The notes under the pieces were generated by a model. The model had not been told where the DNA came from and did not search any database. It saw only the letters and a list, made by a program, of their open reading frames with translations. A program made the position numbers and the translations under genes. Positions 1 through 11,662 of a stretch of 64,000 nucleotides of DNA are shown piece by piece (the stretch's first letter is position 1; each line of letters opens with the position of its first letter). This stretch comes from Mugil cephalus (Eukaryota; Chordata; Actinopteri; Mugiliformes; Mugilidae), in assembly GCF_022458985.1 (NCBI RefSeq), contig NC_061789.1, positions 8,908,357 to 8,972,356 of the forward strand. Reading direction: 5' to 3'.

Positions 1-1066
1 ATACTGGCGGGGTGGATGGGTGTGACGTGTTTTGGTGGTCGAACTCAGCTTGTGGCATTTGGCACAAAGTACCCACGAAAAGGTTTGTGTTGAATCCATG
101 AAACATGTTGAAAATCTAACAAAAGTGTAATATCACAGTGTCCAGGTGCACACCGTAAAAAAATAAATAAAAATAAAATCAGTCCCACATGTACAACAAT
201 CCCACAAGGGCTGTAAGTGTTAATAAAATGAACATCAATAACATTCAAAGTTAGGATTAAGGACACTGGACACGTGTCTTTCTGTATCAGGATGATATAA
301 ATCACCAAATCTGATCAAAGCAAACAAAGAGCACATCTTAAGATTCTGGTTTAAATGTGTCTAAATGCAGAAATACCAATTTTAAAAGAAAGAGATGAAC
401 ACACAAAGAAACATCTCATGTGTTACATTGCTGTAAATTAGATAGATGTCCACATAAGACACCGTCATGATGCCAGTTTATTAGGTACACTCTGGATCCT
501 AATATAATAACAGTCGTGCACTGAATCTTAGCTTCTTGAATTTCATTGTATTCGGCGTTTTTTTAAAATAAGAACTGTTTCATTATTGAACCAAATTGTT
601 TCTATTATTTTGACATCCCCACTGTATAGGCACCTCAAACTACATCCTCAAAAATGATCATATACCTCTTATAATTCACTGTTGTACCTCATGCACTGAT
701 AAGTGTGGTGTAGATGGAATCTCAATTCAGGGTCAGGACTGACTCATTTATGTCTTTACCGTCCCGATAAGCACTTCCCTAAAATCTCAGACAGAGCCTG
801 TGCTCTGACGGTAATAATCTCTGCGTTTTTCTGCGTTTTTGTCCTTCCATTGTTCTGCATTTCATTGTTTTAGTTTTATATTCATTGGGAGGGAAGGAAT
901 ATTATCTCCGCAACAAACATAAAGCTGAAGGTCCTATTTCCTCATATGGCAGCGGGGTACTCATGCATTAAAAAAAAAAGTTTTGCCGGTTGACTTTTCT
1001 TGCAGCTGACAAGACCAAATAGAGAAAAATGCTGACATCTAAAGGAAAATAAGAGAAACTACACGA

Positions 1067-1097
<31 letters not shown>

Positions 1098-1380
1098 GCA
1101 GCACATGGCAAACTGAGAAAGTATTTAAGGACATTAAGTCACATTTTTTTAAATCGTTAATAATCAGATTTTTTTTCAATTAAATAATCCATATTAAATA
1201 AAACATGATAAGTCGATTTAGGAGGCTTTTGTGAACTTTTGAAAAAAAAATCTAAAAAAAAAAAAAGCAAATATAACAATATATATCAAACTATAAAAAT
1301 ACCAAATGCTTTTATTATGTATTTTTATTTTAATCAACGTAGAGACTACAATAATATCGTGTCGATCAGAAGTTTGACAA
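1..1380. other. AT-rich upstream DNA, no gene recognised
   Basis: I see no supportable coding exon here. The stretch holds one truncated copy of repeat family A (470-702), an A-run near 970, a long T-run (about 1,071-1,097) and A/T-rich low-complexity DNA to about 1,320. In human, IRF3 and PRMT1 flank BCL2L12, but nothing here resembles either. Confidence 0.5.
470..702 (+). repeat. Family A inverted-repeat element, truncated copy 1
   Basis: It begins with the shared terminal motif CCAGTTTATTAGGTACAC, runs through a body like that of copies 2 and 3 (2,074 and 50,630), and ends near a degenerate form of the opposite terminus (TGTACCTCATGCACTG). It is shorter than the copy at 2,074, so it is internally deleted. 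Confidence 0.55.
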
Positions 1381-1503
1381 AAAATATCCCTGCTCCTCCT
1401 TCCTGTTACCGTATCACCCAGAGCACCTGCGCACACGAATTGAAAGAAGCGACAGAAAAGCCTCAGCGTCCGGAGCAGATCGATAAGCCGCACGCAAATG
1501 AAG
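1381..1503 (+). other. Possible 5' non-coding exon of bcl2l12
   Basis: A GC-richer patch in AT-rich DNA ends at 1,503 with a strong splice-donor sequence (AAG then GTAAGA). The first bcl2l12 coding exon needs an upstream exon, because an acceptor lies two bases before its ATG. The 5' limit and the pairing with the acceptor at 4,537 are inferred; a transcript would settle it. Confidence 0.35.
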
Positions 1504-4500
1504 GTAAGAGTAATAGTTTAATTGGAGTACGCCACTTCTTTATCCCATAATCCCATTTCAGAAATGCCACTGAAATGTTTTAGTTAATTCGGTATTAACT
1601 CTCGGGCGGTGGGTTTCGTCCCAGGACGTTTTCTCTAAGAAGATTTCTTCTGCCCTCAGTTTACGCGTTAATTATAGATAAACTCTTAATCTGGTGACAA
1701 AGATGAGTTTTTGCTATGAAAAGAAATCTTGTTGCAAGCGCGTTTTGGGGTGAAAGGTCGCGAGTAGTTTGTAAGGAAAGACCGCAGTCATGTTAGTATT
1801 TCCTGGTGACGGTAGAAGATTGTCTTATGTCCCGGTGTCTGTACAGGGAACTACAGCCAGTGTCGGGACCTCATACAGCTGAGCGGGAATTATCACCAAG
1901 AGAAAAAAGAACTAAAATCAGGCAGTGTTGTTTCTCTGGTTTATTAATTATATAAATTATTTTAAAAAGTCTATAGGTGATAATTAGGGCTTAGAGCTAA
2001 ACATTAGAGCCTTAGAAATAGGCTGACATGCTGGATATGCTTCAGAGAGAACTTACACTACACTTGCCAGTTCATTAGGTACACTAGTGAAAAATAATAC
2101 ATTTTAATATAACAATCCTGCACTAAATCCAAGCTTGATACTTCTGCATTGTGATTTACTTGTGCTTTCATTCTCAAGGCTGTGGTTTGCACTAATATTG
2201 AACCGGGTTGTGTTGTGCTGTAGAGACATATGTTTCTATTATTTCCACAACTTTGTTCAAGTCAATGGGCCAGGCTGAACAATAGGAACACTTTTGTTTT
2301 GCTGTGCAGTCGAGTTTAACAGTATACAACGAACGACATCCTGCAAAATTATGTTGACATACCACATTTGTGACGCGCTGTCAATGTAAACATAAAGTCA
2401 CCTTGGTGAGTTTTGTTCAGGGCTGTGATATCATGGTGCATTCTTTTTTAACTAGTGTACCTAATGTTTTGGCAACTGAGCACGTGCTCTTGATAAACAG
2501 GGAAGTTGTGGCCTTTAATTCTTCTCCCATTGTTTTTGGTTTCTTTTAGTTCTGGTTTGAAAGAATACAAAAGTACTGAACTCAACAAATTGTCAACCTG
2601 TTAACGATTCAACCGTGTCATTTAATCATATGCTCCATCATGCCATTAACCTGCCGTGATTCAAACAATACAGAGAAGAAGAAGAAAAAAAAAACGGATG
2701 TACCCAACTGTATAGTCCTGCAACCAATCAGAGTAGCAAATTATGTGACAAATGCCTGAGTCATTGACCTATTTTGTTGTCAACATCAAACTAAACGGAG
2801 ATCAGAGTATGTGTATGACTGCTGCTCATCCAAACAATTTTATTGACCCGGCAGATCTTTGCCAAGGTATAATCAGTTCTCAACAGACCAAAATTCCCCA
2901 ACACTGATTGAAGAAATCTCTCAAAGTCCTTGATTTTGCTGTAGTGGAGTTGTCCATTGTCATACCAGTAAGGTGTACCGGTAAGGGAGGGTAAACCAAC
3001 CATAGTCAATCATTTATAATCAGATCAATAAAAGGACAGGAAGAAACCATATGTAAATGCTGCTGTGATCAGGGAGTAGGATTTGGATTTTTGTATGTAA
3101 ATGTTAACGTCTCCTCATTGAGTCTCCTCGATAGCAAACGGTGAAAAGACCCAAAGTCTGGCATACAGGTGCCAGTAACACAAGGTAACAAGATCAAATG
3201 CTAAAGCTCTAGGGGGTTGGAGACATTTCTTTCATTGTTTAAATCACATGTGGATGTGACCCTCTGGACAATAGTAACACTTTCACAAAGCATGTGTATT
3301 TTCAACCAGAACTGATGAACCAGAGCAGTGAATAGTGAACCTGTGCTGGCATTTTAGATCACTGTGTTTCCTATAAAACAAATCCCAAGCCTTGTTTCTC
3401 AACAGTAAAGGTGGAAAAGTGTACAGACAGTTCAAAACCACAACTATTCAACTTGTGATCAATACCAAACAAGGATGTCGATGTAGCCAAAAAGTTTTTT
3501 AAAGACATAGTTTTGCATTCGTTTTTAAGCAATTTGTTCATTAATGTTTGATTATTGTTATGATATTTGGTGTGGTTAAAAACTTGGTCATCATTATTCA
3601 GCATATTGGTCCATGTGTGGCGGCGGGAAAAGAAAGAATGTCGACTGACTGGATTGGCTGATTGTTTTGCTTTTAGTTTTACTTATACTACCACTACTAC
3701 TGCTGCTATACAACTTCTATACAGTAGTATATTACTGAATAGTAGAGTAATGCATTATTAAATGGAGTTATAAAATAATAGCCTAACTGTGGAGTGGATT
3801 GTGGAATGAATACATCTGGCTATAAATACATTTATGTATTCTAACATATATATATACTATACTACTCTATTATCTCTCATCTGTCTCGGCTGTAGATTGT
3901 TATCTGTACAGAAAGTGAGACTGAAAGGGCTTTGGCATTGCTTGCTGCCATGAGGAAATGAAATGCCACAGAACGGGCTCCTGCTGCACATGAATACACT
4001 CTTTCTGAGGAGCAGGATTCATAGATACTGTCATAGTTAAGATCTAAATGAAAAACTACTAGGTGGAACAGTTTTAACTGGTTTCTGTTTTAGAGGATGT
4101 TGAATAAATTTAAACTGTAAAGCATTGTTATATTTGTGGATTGGCCATTTATGAACACTGTACCCTAAAGGCTCATAATCTACGCAGAGAACTCAGATTT
4201 TAGTTTTAGATTTTAGTTTCTTAATAAATTGGAGTCAACTCCAATAACATGATCTCCTAAACTACTGGCACCTGCTCTGTGTGAGGTCGTATTGCAACAA
4301 TGCTAACACAAACATTACTAGCATAACGTTTGAGAGATATGACATCAGAAATAGAATTTTTGAGTCTCCATAGTTCATCAATCATTGTTTGATTACTGTG
4401 CCTTCTCTAATAAACATGACGTTTTAAAAATCTTCTTCTTATGAGCACAAAATATCAAAGGGCAAATGCAGAACATACCAGGAAAGTTAGCCACAAGCTG

Positions 4501-4536
4501 CTACAAAACTAATGCGCCATTCTCTCCTTGTCTCAG
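1504..4536 (+). other. Inferred leader intron of bcl2l12
   Basis: No coding exon is supportable in these 3 kb. It contains a full-length family A element (2,074-2,482), a TATATA-rich patch near 3,845 and otherwise unremarkable AT-rich DNA. The 3' end is a good polypyrimidine acceptor finishing TCTCAG at 4,536. Confidence 0.4.
2074..2482 (+). mobile_element. Family A MITE-like element, full-length copy 2
   Basis: Both ends carry the same sequence in opposite orientation: the left has TTCATTAGGTACACTAGT, and the reverse complement of the right has ACATTAGGTACACTAGTT. There is no coding capacity. Together with the copies at 470, 50,630 and 55,560 (inverted), this points to a non-autonomous DNA transposon. 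The superfamily is not assigned because I could not define a target-site duplication. Confidence 0.65.
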
Positions 4537-4538
4537 GG

Positions 4539-7500
4539 ATGTCACTGTCTGCAGGACGCCTCGACTCGACCTCTTCTGTCTCCTCCATCTCTCTGGTGGA
4601 GATCAAGACTGAGACTCGTCTGGTCCTCCAAGCTTTCCTCCATCAGACTCTTTCCACCCCCCTGACAGAGAGGCCTGGCAGGGTAGGGGGAGGGTACAAA
4701 GATAGCAGCAAGTACAGGTAATGTCGTCAGCATATTAGAATCTAATGACCTAGATGGAGCCTTCATCTTCAGGGTTTGACATAATGTTGGCCAATGGAAA
4801 CTGGTCTTTGCTAAAGTGTTTGGTAGCCTGGGAAGTCTGGAAAGCTCATGTTCACCATGCTTCTTTTCCCTTGCTAGCACCAAGCCACAACCAAAGTCAA
4901 AGGATGGCGCCGCTGCTCAGGCCAAGGACGACAGTTCGGGCGATGAGAAGAAGACTGGATTTAAGAGCTTAATTAAGAAGCTGCCACGACGCAACACTTC
5001 GCACCGTCATGCCAAAAACTCCAAAGGCTCATTGGAAAGAAACAGCAAGGGAAAAATTGTACAGTACAGAAGCCAAACTGATGTAAGGAACTGGTGTTTT
5101 TATTTTGACAATCAATGCAACTGTTCAGTGTCAAAGCCACTGTAAGAGAACGATCACACTGTGAGTCAGGCAGGATATTTAAAAGGGATTTGGAATAAAT
5201 CACCAGGTTAGTCAACCTGGGAAATTCACCTAATGCTGGAAAAAAACAAAACACCCATAATTTCATAACAGTGCCTGCAGGTATGTGTTCAAGTGTGTGC
5301 CTCTAGAATCACAAAGAGATTGCACAACCTTCACCTGTATGGTAGTTCTGAACAGGCATATGGCAAAGATCAGATATTTCGGAATGGGTTTCTGTCCAGA
5401 AAGTCATCAGGTACTGTAAAACTCCAATCTGATGGTGGTTTTGCTGTCGCCTTTAGTTGGACTTCTGGCAAATTGTAGACCAACTCTTGGCCTAGCCTCT
5501 GAGCAAATGGGTTTCTTTCTGGGTTTCTAGTACAGGAAACTCCCACCTATAAAAAAGTTATTTCCTTTCAGTAGAACATTGAGTGTGGGCTAGCTAGCAT
5601 TTGGTTGTAGTCTTTGCGGTGGGTTCAACAGCAATGGTAGTAGATGCACAATGTGTACTTATAACCTACGAAATCTACCTGGTTTGGTGTGTCCACATGT
5701 CAGTTAAGAGTATTATTGGAGCATCATGAGTCGTTTTTTTGGCGCTACCTTTATTTTACATAAATATTTTATTCCTCTCCAATTCATATCTCTCTCAGCA
5801 TTGCATACATGTCCAATATACATACTGTATACTAGTACATGACTAACCCACATCGGTATCTCTGCACCATTGATGCCAACATGAAAAAACCTGTTTACAC
5901 AGGATGACATCACATCATCATCGTCTTCTGATGAAGATGAGGACGGTGGAAAGAAATCCTCAAAGAAGATTAACCGAAAGAAAGTTGTTAAAAAGCTGTC
6001 CAAGTTCTTCAAGAAGAAGAGCAGTGAGAAGCAGAAGAACGGACCGTCTGCCCAGAGGCCTGAGACGCTGGCTTGGGGCGACCACAATCAACAGCCAGAC
6101 ACCAATTCTCCCAGTAAGCACCTCCAAACACTGAACTCTAAAACACAAAGCTGGTTGTCTTCTTTGAATATTCTAGAGAGCGTAACACTCGACCGTAGCA
6201 GAGAGGTAAAAGAGGTATAATGTTCATCTGAGATACATGTGGTGCTGTGGTTTATGTCAATCCAGATAATCCACCCGAGTTCTACACTGATGTAGCAGAG
6301 AAACTGGAAAGGATTGCCAGAAGGACCTCCAGTGTAAAGAAACCAAAGATCACAGTCCAGCCTCCGACAGGTAAACACGCTTAATCCTCACACATATAAT
6401 CTGTCAAGTTTCTGGTGAAGTAGGACCCAAATGCAGAACATAAAGGGGAGGAAGGAGTTGGAAACAAAAATGAGTTACTAGCTGCAACTTAAGAACTAGT
6501 TAAAAACATAACTCCAAAAGCAGGTAAGGACCAAAACCAAGACGCGAACACAGTAATGACAAGACAAAAAGGGTAACATCACAGACAAAGACAGGGATAG
6601 ATATATATGTACTCACAACATACGAGGGCTGATGGAATAATGAGAGACAGGTGAGACCAATGAGGGGAGGAGCATGCAGATATCGGGGCAAAACAGGCGA
6701 GAGGAATCAGACAGGAAGTAGAACTTAAATCCAACAAGAAAGCTGATTATATTATTTACTTGAAGACTACTTTTGACTGTCCCTTGGGCTCAGTTCAGCC
6801 TTGAGACAAGGTTTGTTTAGGTACTAAGCAAAGCATACAGTGCAATACCTAAACTTTGAGGTGACATAATTAAGAAGACCACCGATGGCAGTGGTGGACT
6901 TAACACATTGGCATATGCTGCAAACATATCGCTTGTGTAACTTAATCCATTTTCAAATAGAGAGCAGTGAAAAGCAAGCTAGCGTAGAGACATTAGCAAT
7001 AGTCTAAAACATCCAGAAACTCTCAGTGAGGGAAATATACTAGAGGGTTACCTAGACAACCAGAGTTTAAAGTGTCCAATAGCAACATAATATTACAGCT
7101 AGCCAGAATACACTCAACACAGTCTGAAACTGTGAGTATTGACGTGGTTATAGATATTCAGGCAGTGTGTTTAATTTCTGGTAAAGCTGCTGCTTCTTTG
7201 TCCAGTAGATGATGACACAGTGGTGCAGCAGCTTGTTCAGTTGCTCTCCATGGAGGGAGATGCTATCAACGCTAAGGTAGGAAGTGCTTTGTATTGCTTT
7301 GAGTCTAGAGCTTTCAATGAATCCTTTCAAAAAATGGACCTTCCTTTGAAATAACCTCTGTGAAGATATTGTGAGATATTGATGGGATATTGGTAAGTGA
7401 AGTTTCCTCCTAGATACGGCTGTCAACCTGCAAAGAACTTAAATCAGCTCCCATACGTATATGGAAAACTCAGTTGTGGCAGTTTTCATGGGCAACAATT

Positions 7501-7934
7501 TACAGAAACTCAACAGTTTTTTTTTGTTGTTTTTTTTTACCAGATCCAGTCAGACCCCGCCCTGTGCGCCAACTTAAACCGTCTTTCCTATGGCTCCTTT
7601 GCCCAAATTCTGGACTTTTTCGGCAGCTCTAGTCAGTTATCAGTGACCCCACCTCAGCCAGTACCAGACAGTCCAACGCTGCAGCGCATGGTGGTCACCA
7701 TGGAGGTGTCGCGGCGGATCGTGACAGCCACGGGCCGCATGCAAGGCTTCGCAGAGCGCTACATGGAAAACTTTTACCCGTATATCAAACAACAAGGAGG
7801 CTGGGTGAGTGAACGATTGAGGTTGTCCTAAAGTTTACAGCTCTTTTCCCCTCAGTTGTTATTTATCACATAAACTTTTATTTCATTTTCAGGAACACAT
7901 GGTAGATTTGGAGGATTCTGTGGAGTACGACTGA
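4539..7934 (+). CDS. bcl2l12: BCL2-like protein 12 (Bcl2l12), seven coding exons, 357 aa
   Basis: Coding exons: 4,539-4,717, 4,878-5,082, 5,903-6,113, 6,266-6,370, 7,206-7,276, 7,544-7,804 and 7,893-7,934. They join in phase to 1,074 nt ending in TGA; all introns are GT/AG. The C-terminal part matches mammalian BCL2L12: a BH3-like helix ([19 protein letters not shown], about 238-257), then SDPAL and [15 protein letters not shown] (about 260-285), then a MEVSRR segment, and the BH2-like Tyr-Ile-Lys-Gln-Gln-Gly-Gly-Trp ending at 344. The N-terminal half is Ser-rich and strongly basic (about 80-107 and 145-175), consistent with nuclear targeting. Human BCL2L12 (334 aa) is an atypical BCL2-family protein reported to restrain caspases and p53. 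The start was chosen because its ATG lies 2 nt inside an acceptor; the ATG at 4,512 lies before that acceptor and is probably intronic. It is convergent with the tetraspanin gene. Confidence 0.9.
6400..6730. repeat. Probable transposon-derived sequence in bcl2l12 intron 4
   Basis: A stretch with phrases such as GGACCCAAATGCAGAAC and GAGAGACAGGTGAGACCAAT resembles a widespread fish interspersed repeat I recognise by its wording. The region near 17,760-18,060 has similar phrasing. No termini were defined, so the class is open. Confidence 0.35.
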
Positions 7935-8005
7935 GACCCAGGTGTATTTTTGTCCCCAACTGAACAATCGTGACGTGTAAGTGAAGAGGAACGGATGGAG
8001 CTTAC

Positions 8006-8455
8006 ATTGCGTTCACACGGTGCCACATCCGGACTTACGAATAAACCCTCAAAGGGCCTTTAGTTTCTGCTCAACTGGAATCAAGGCATGAGAAAGAACT
8101 TACACCAGTGGAGTTTTGGTTTACACGGCCAGAAGCTAGATTTAAGTTAAGAGAATCACATGCGTTTTCAGTGTTGGACCAGTTCAGATTTAGATCTCTA
8201 TTAGGGTCTTTCAAACTAAAATTTAAGTTAATCAATTACACTTAAATGTAGTGATAATCTTTTCTGTCTTGGGAAGATAGAAGAGATTTTTATTGCAGGC
8301 ATGCACACACAGGCCTGCTTTCTTATGGGATGTTGCACAAAAAACACCTCCTGTTCCACCTATGTAGCATTAACACTAATCATGGTCCTCGTACGGACTG
8401 AAATGGGTGATCTGATCACAAGTGGGCAGCTATAAGTTTTGGTGCGAACGCAGCC
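8006..8455. repeat. Family H element in the bcl2l12 3' region
   Basis: It is bounded by an inverted pair: GCGTTCACAC on the left and GTGCGAACGC on the right. Its right end, reverse-complemented, matches 18,415-18,475 (GCGTTCGCACC followed by CCACTTGTGAT). A weaker relative lies at 33,210-33,400. It looks like a non-autonomous DNA element; exact ends are approximate. Confidence 0.4.
8040..8045 (+). terminator. Candidate polyadenylation signal of bcl2l12
   Basis: AATAAA lies about 105 nt past the stop codon. It sits near the left end of a family H repeat, so if used it is transposon-supplied. Downstream alternatives exist. Confidence 0.35.
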
Positions 8456-10473
8456 AAGACGCACCGAGATCAGATAGGACAGACCACGTTTGGAGGTGGG
8501 CTATGAGCTATTAACTACAGTCTTTTTGCAATGTGACATCCTCTGCATGAAAAAGAGCTTCCTTCATTCATTTTGCATGGCAATTTTAACTTTTAAAATG
8601 TGGGAGTATGATCTGTAACCAAATGGTGGCTCATACCCTGAGTACTTGACTGACAGAAAAGGCATAAGCACTCTTTGGTGTTATTTATATGTAGAGACAA
8701 AGAGACAGATTTTGATATGGTCTTGTAGCTGTTAGCAAACTGAACTTATGGATAAATCCAATTAGGAATACGTCAACAGATGAAATCATTGAATATGAGT
8801 ACACTACGTGTTCATGCTGATATTTAAAGTAGGCATCTGGATGTAAGGAGGCCAGTACGCAGCTGTATAAGTGGCAATATTCTACTGGACCCCAACTTAC
8901 AATAACTCACCTGAATAAGATACTTTGATTAGTGGCCAAATGTCCTCAACCAGTCCAGTCGCTCTTGTTTCAGCTTTGTTTTTATATGTACACGCAAAAT
9001 GCATTGTGGGATACCTGGCACGTCCCAGGTCCACAGAAGTTACCTCACCGTGTGTCATCGGGCAGGGCAACAACACTTTATGGGATGTTTAATTTCAACT
9101 GGAACAGTACATGACCGGAGTCTGATAATGTTTTCCAAGAACAGATAGTGATATAGCCCGTAAATGTGATATTTCTCACGTAAGCTTTAACTTTCTGTTG
9201 CCAGTAGATGGGGCTATTTCCATGAGTCTGCGCTGAGTGAACTCTTATCAAACATCTGAGGAAGATCTGGAGAGGAGAGAGAACAGTAGTTTGTATTATC
9301 ATGACAAAACATGTGCCTACTCTTAAACCCTCAGATTTAGCTTCATAGTAAAAAGCTTTAGTGTTGTATTTCATTTATTTATAAAGCCCTAAATGGCAAC
9401 TTTTTTAAAAAATATATATATATATTATTTTTTTTTTAACTGGCCCACTAATAAGCATACGAACACATACTTTCTGATCTACAGTATTTGGGGATTTTCT
9501 ATAATGGCCACTCTCATTTAGAAACTGTTTGTTTAAAAAAAATCTCTGAAATCTGAAAAGCCCCATTTAGTCGGCATCAGATAAGTCACTCTCCTCTCCT
9601 TTTTACTTTCAACACTCCTACTGGGCATTACAAATATCCTGTTGTGTTGTAGGGAGAAACGACCTCCTTCAGCCAGCTCATGATAATAATCAGATGAAGA
9701 TGAATTGTGATGTTGTATGTATGGTCATTTAATACTTTGTGTAGTCATTTTTACATTTCACAATTCTGAGCCAACCATAGAAGAAGAACTAAACACAGCT
9801 TTTATTGTGAAATCTTTGCAGGCAAAAAACAGGCAGACGGGATTAAAGGAAAGTGTATCGTTTAATCATTGCAGTGTGAATCATGCCAGGTTAATTTGTG
9901 AGAAATTAACATGTTTATTTATTTAAAAACAAAGTGCATTGCATCAGATTTCAGTATTAAAAGTTGTCAAAAGTTTGAAGAGCACGCCAACTGTACAAAA
10001 TGTTTTTGTATGCTGAACTTAAAAGACTCCAAAATGTTTTGTATGCTTGTGTATTAAAATGTTTTGTCCTTATTTGTCGACTGCTGCGTTTCTGTAAAGT
10101 TAGCAGGTTTTATTATTAGATTGTATCCATGGCTTGGATTGAACAAGCTTCCACTCCTGTTTTTCTTCTATTCAGGATGCACAATTGTTAAGGATATAGC
10201 CTGGAATTTTTATTTTTTTCACACTTATAGTTTTACTTCTTAAATCAACAATATTGAAATGGCGTTTGATTATTACCTTAAAAGTCCATTCTTGTGCTTT
10301 ATTGTTGCGGTAGCTCAATCTGTACAGATTAATTAATGCGAAGCACAACTAATTATCTCTCCTTTTCTTTTTGAACATCAGGTAGGGACAGATATTCATA
10401 TTGATCGGTAGCAATAGTGAGAGTGTCGCAGAATGTAGATATCTACATATTTACCACCTAACGGAGGCAAAGA

Positions 10474-10479
10474 TTTATT
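10474..10479 (-). terminator. Candidate polyadenylation signal of the tetraspanin gene
   Basis: TTTATT on the plus strand is AATAAA on the minus strand, about 1.2 kb after the tetraspanin stop. I saw no closer AATAAA. If used, the 3' UTRs of this gene and bcl2l12 may approach or overlap. Confidence 0.25.
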
Positions 10480-10989
10480 ACACATAAATCGATTCCCTTT
10501 GAATATTAGGAAATGTATAATTAAAGCAGTCTTTATATCAATCTTAAGATTATGCTTCTTATCATTCCTCCCTCCAGTTATTTACCAGAAATCCTTATGA
10601 TTCTCAATATTAATTCTGAGTAAAAGAATCACAGAACCATGATAAACTACCTGCATCTTTTTTTTAAATCTATAAATCCCCATAGTGGACGCTCACCACC
10701 CCTGTTCAACATGTGTGCATCTATAGTTGTCTTATTCTTCAATTTACTCTGCCTTTAGATTTTGTGCTTGAAACACCCGAGAATATCCCAAATATATATA
10801 ACTATATATATGTTCAAGGCTTAAATTAATGTTGTTTTAATTATAAAATATGTTTCAAGTCTCTATATCACTAACGCCAAACGAGTATTGTTGAACTACA
10901 ACATAAAATGTTAACTACAGCATATGTTTGAATAAAAAAATTTTAAAAAAACAACAGAAAATTAGATTAATTTGTGGATGATAAGGACA

Positions 10990-11075
10990 GAGACCAATGC
11001 AGAATCCTATAAGTCATAGGTTTTCAACAAGGGGAGTTGCACAATCATTGGTTGATTAGACATTATATATATATA
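10990..11075. repeat. Family E fragment
   Basis: It shares the phrase CATAGGTTTTCAACAAGGGG with the other family E pieces (13,676, 18,505, 20,185 and 21,110) and is followed by the GTTGATTAGAC-type interior. It is a short remnant between the convergent genes. Confidence 0.4.
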
Positions 11076-11662
11076 TTGAATGTGAAATGATAATAATAAC
11101 AATGTATATTGGACATGGCTGTAAAATGATATGAACCGGATACATTTTAGGAGTTCATGTATTGAAGAAATAATATACATTGCATGAAATTATTAACATG
11201 AATCGTGTTGGTCTTTTACTACAGTAGGCCTACTTATCGAAAGCATCTTCCCCCATTTTAGTGCCAGTCTTAACATACAGCAGGTTAATAAATTGAAAGG
11301 TCTCCCGTGCTCCATACTTTAGATGAATCATACAAATACTGACAATATGAACACGGAATGTGAAAAGTTTCATTACGTTTTCCTTGCCTCTCTTCTTGAT
11401 GCAGAAATACAGTTGCTGGTATCATATTCATTTTTCTATGGAAAGAATGGTAACGTATTAGCTCCTAGATAATAAAAGTTTTACCAGCCACTGACAGATG
11501 CTTTTAGGGCATTTTAGGTCCGAACCCAAAGTAAGCCACTGAGCTGAGCACCCCCAGTCTCAATTTGGGGGATTTAAAAGTAAAAAAAAAAAAATGTTGG
11601 ATGAGAAGTTCTTTCTCGATGAACTTTCCTATCACTGAGCCAGTCAGTCTCTGGTCTTGTGT

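Larger units (their letters stand above)
7935..10100 (+). other. 3' untranslated region and downstream DNA of bcl2l12
   Basis: There are no coding exons. The nearest polyadenylation hexamer is AATAAA at 8,040-8,045, about 105 nt after the stop, inside a repeat element (family H copy, 8,006-8,455). An ATTAAA lies near 10,052 and another AATAAA near 10,930. Long T-runs and AT tracts occur near 9,410-9,440. The true transcript end cannot be chosen from sequence alone. Confidence 0.4.

Noticed and set aside
1071..1097. Long T-run as the tail of a retroposed gene
   Set aside because: No gene-like sequence or flanking target duplication accompanies it; similar A/T-runs are scattered across the window.
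4512..4541. Upstream in-frame ATG for bcl2l12 at 4,512
   Set aside because: It lies before a good acceptor (TCTCAG at 4,536) and is probably intronic; the ATG at 4,539 was preferred.
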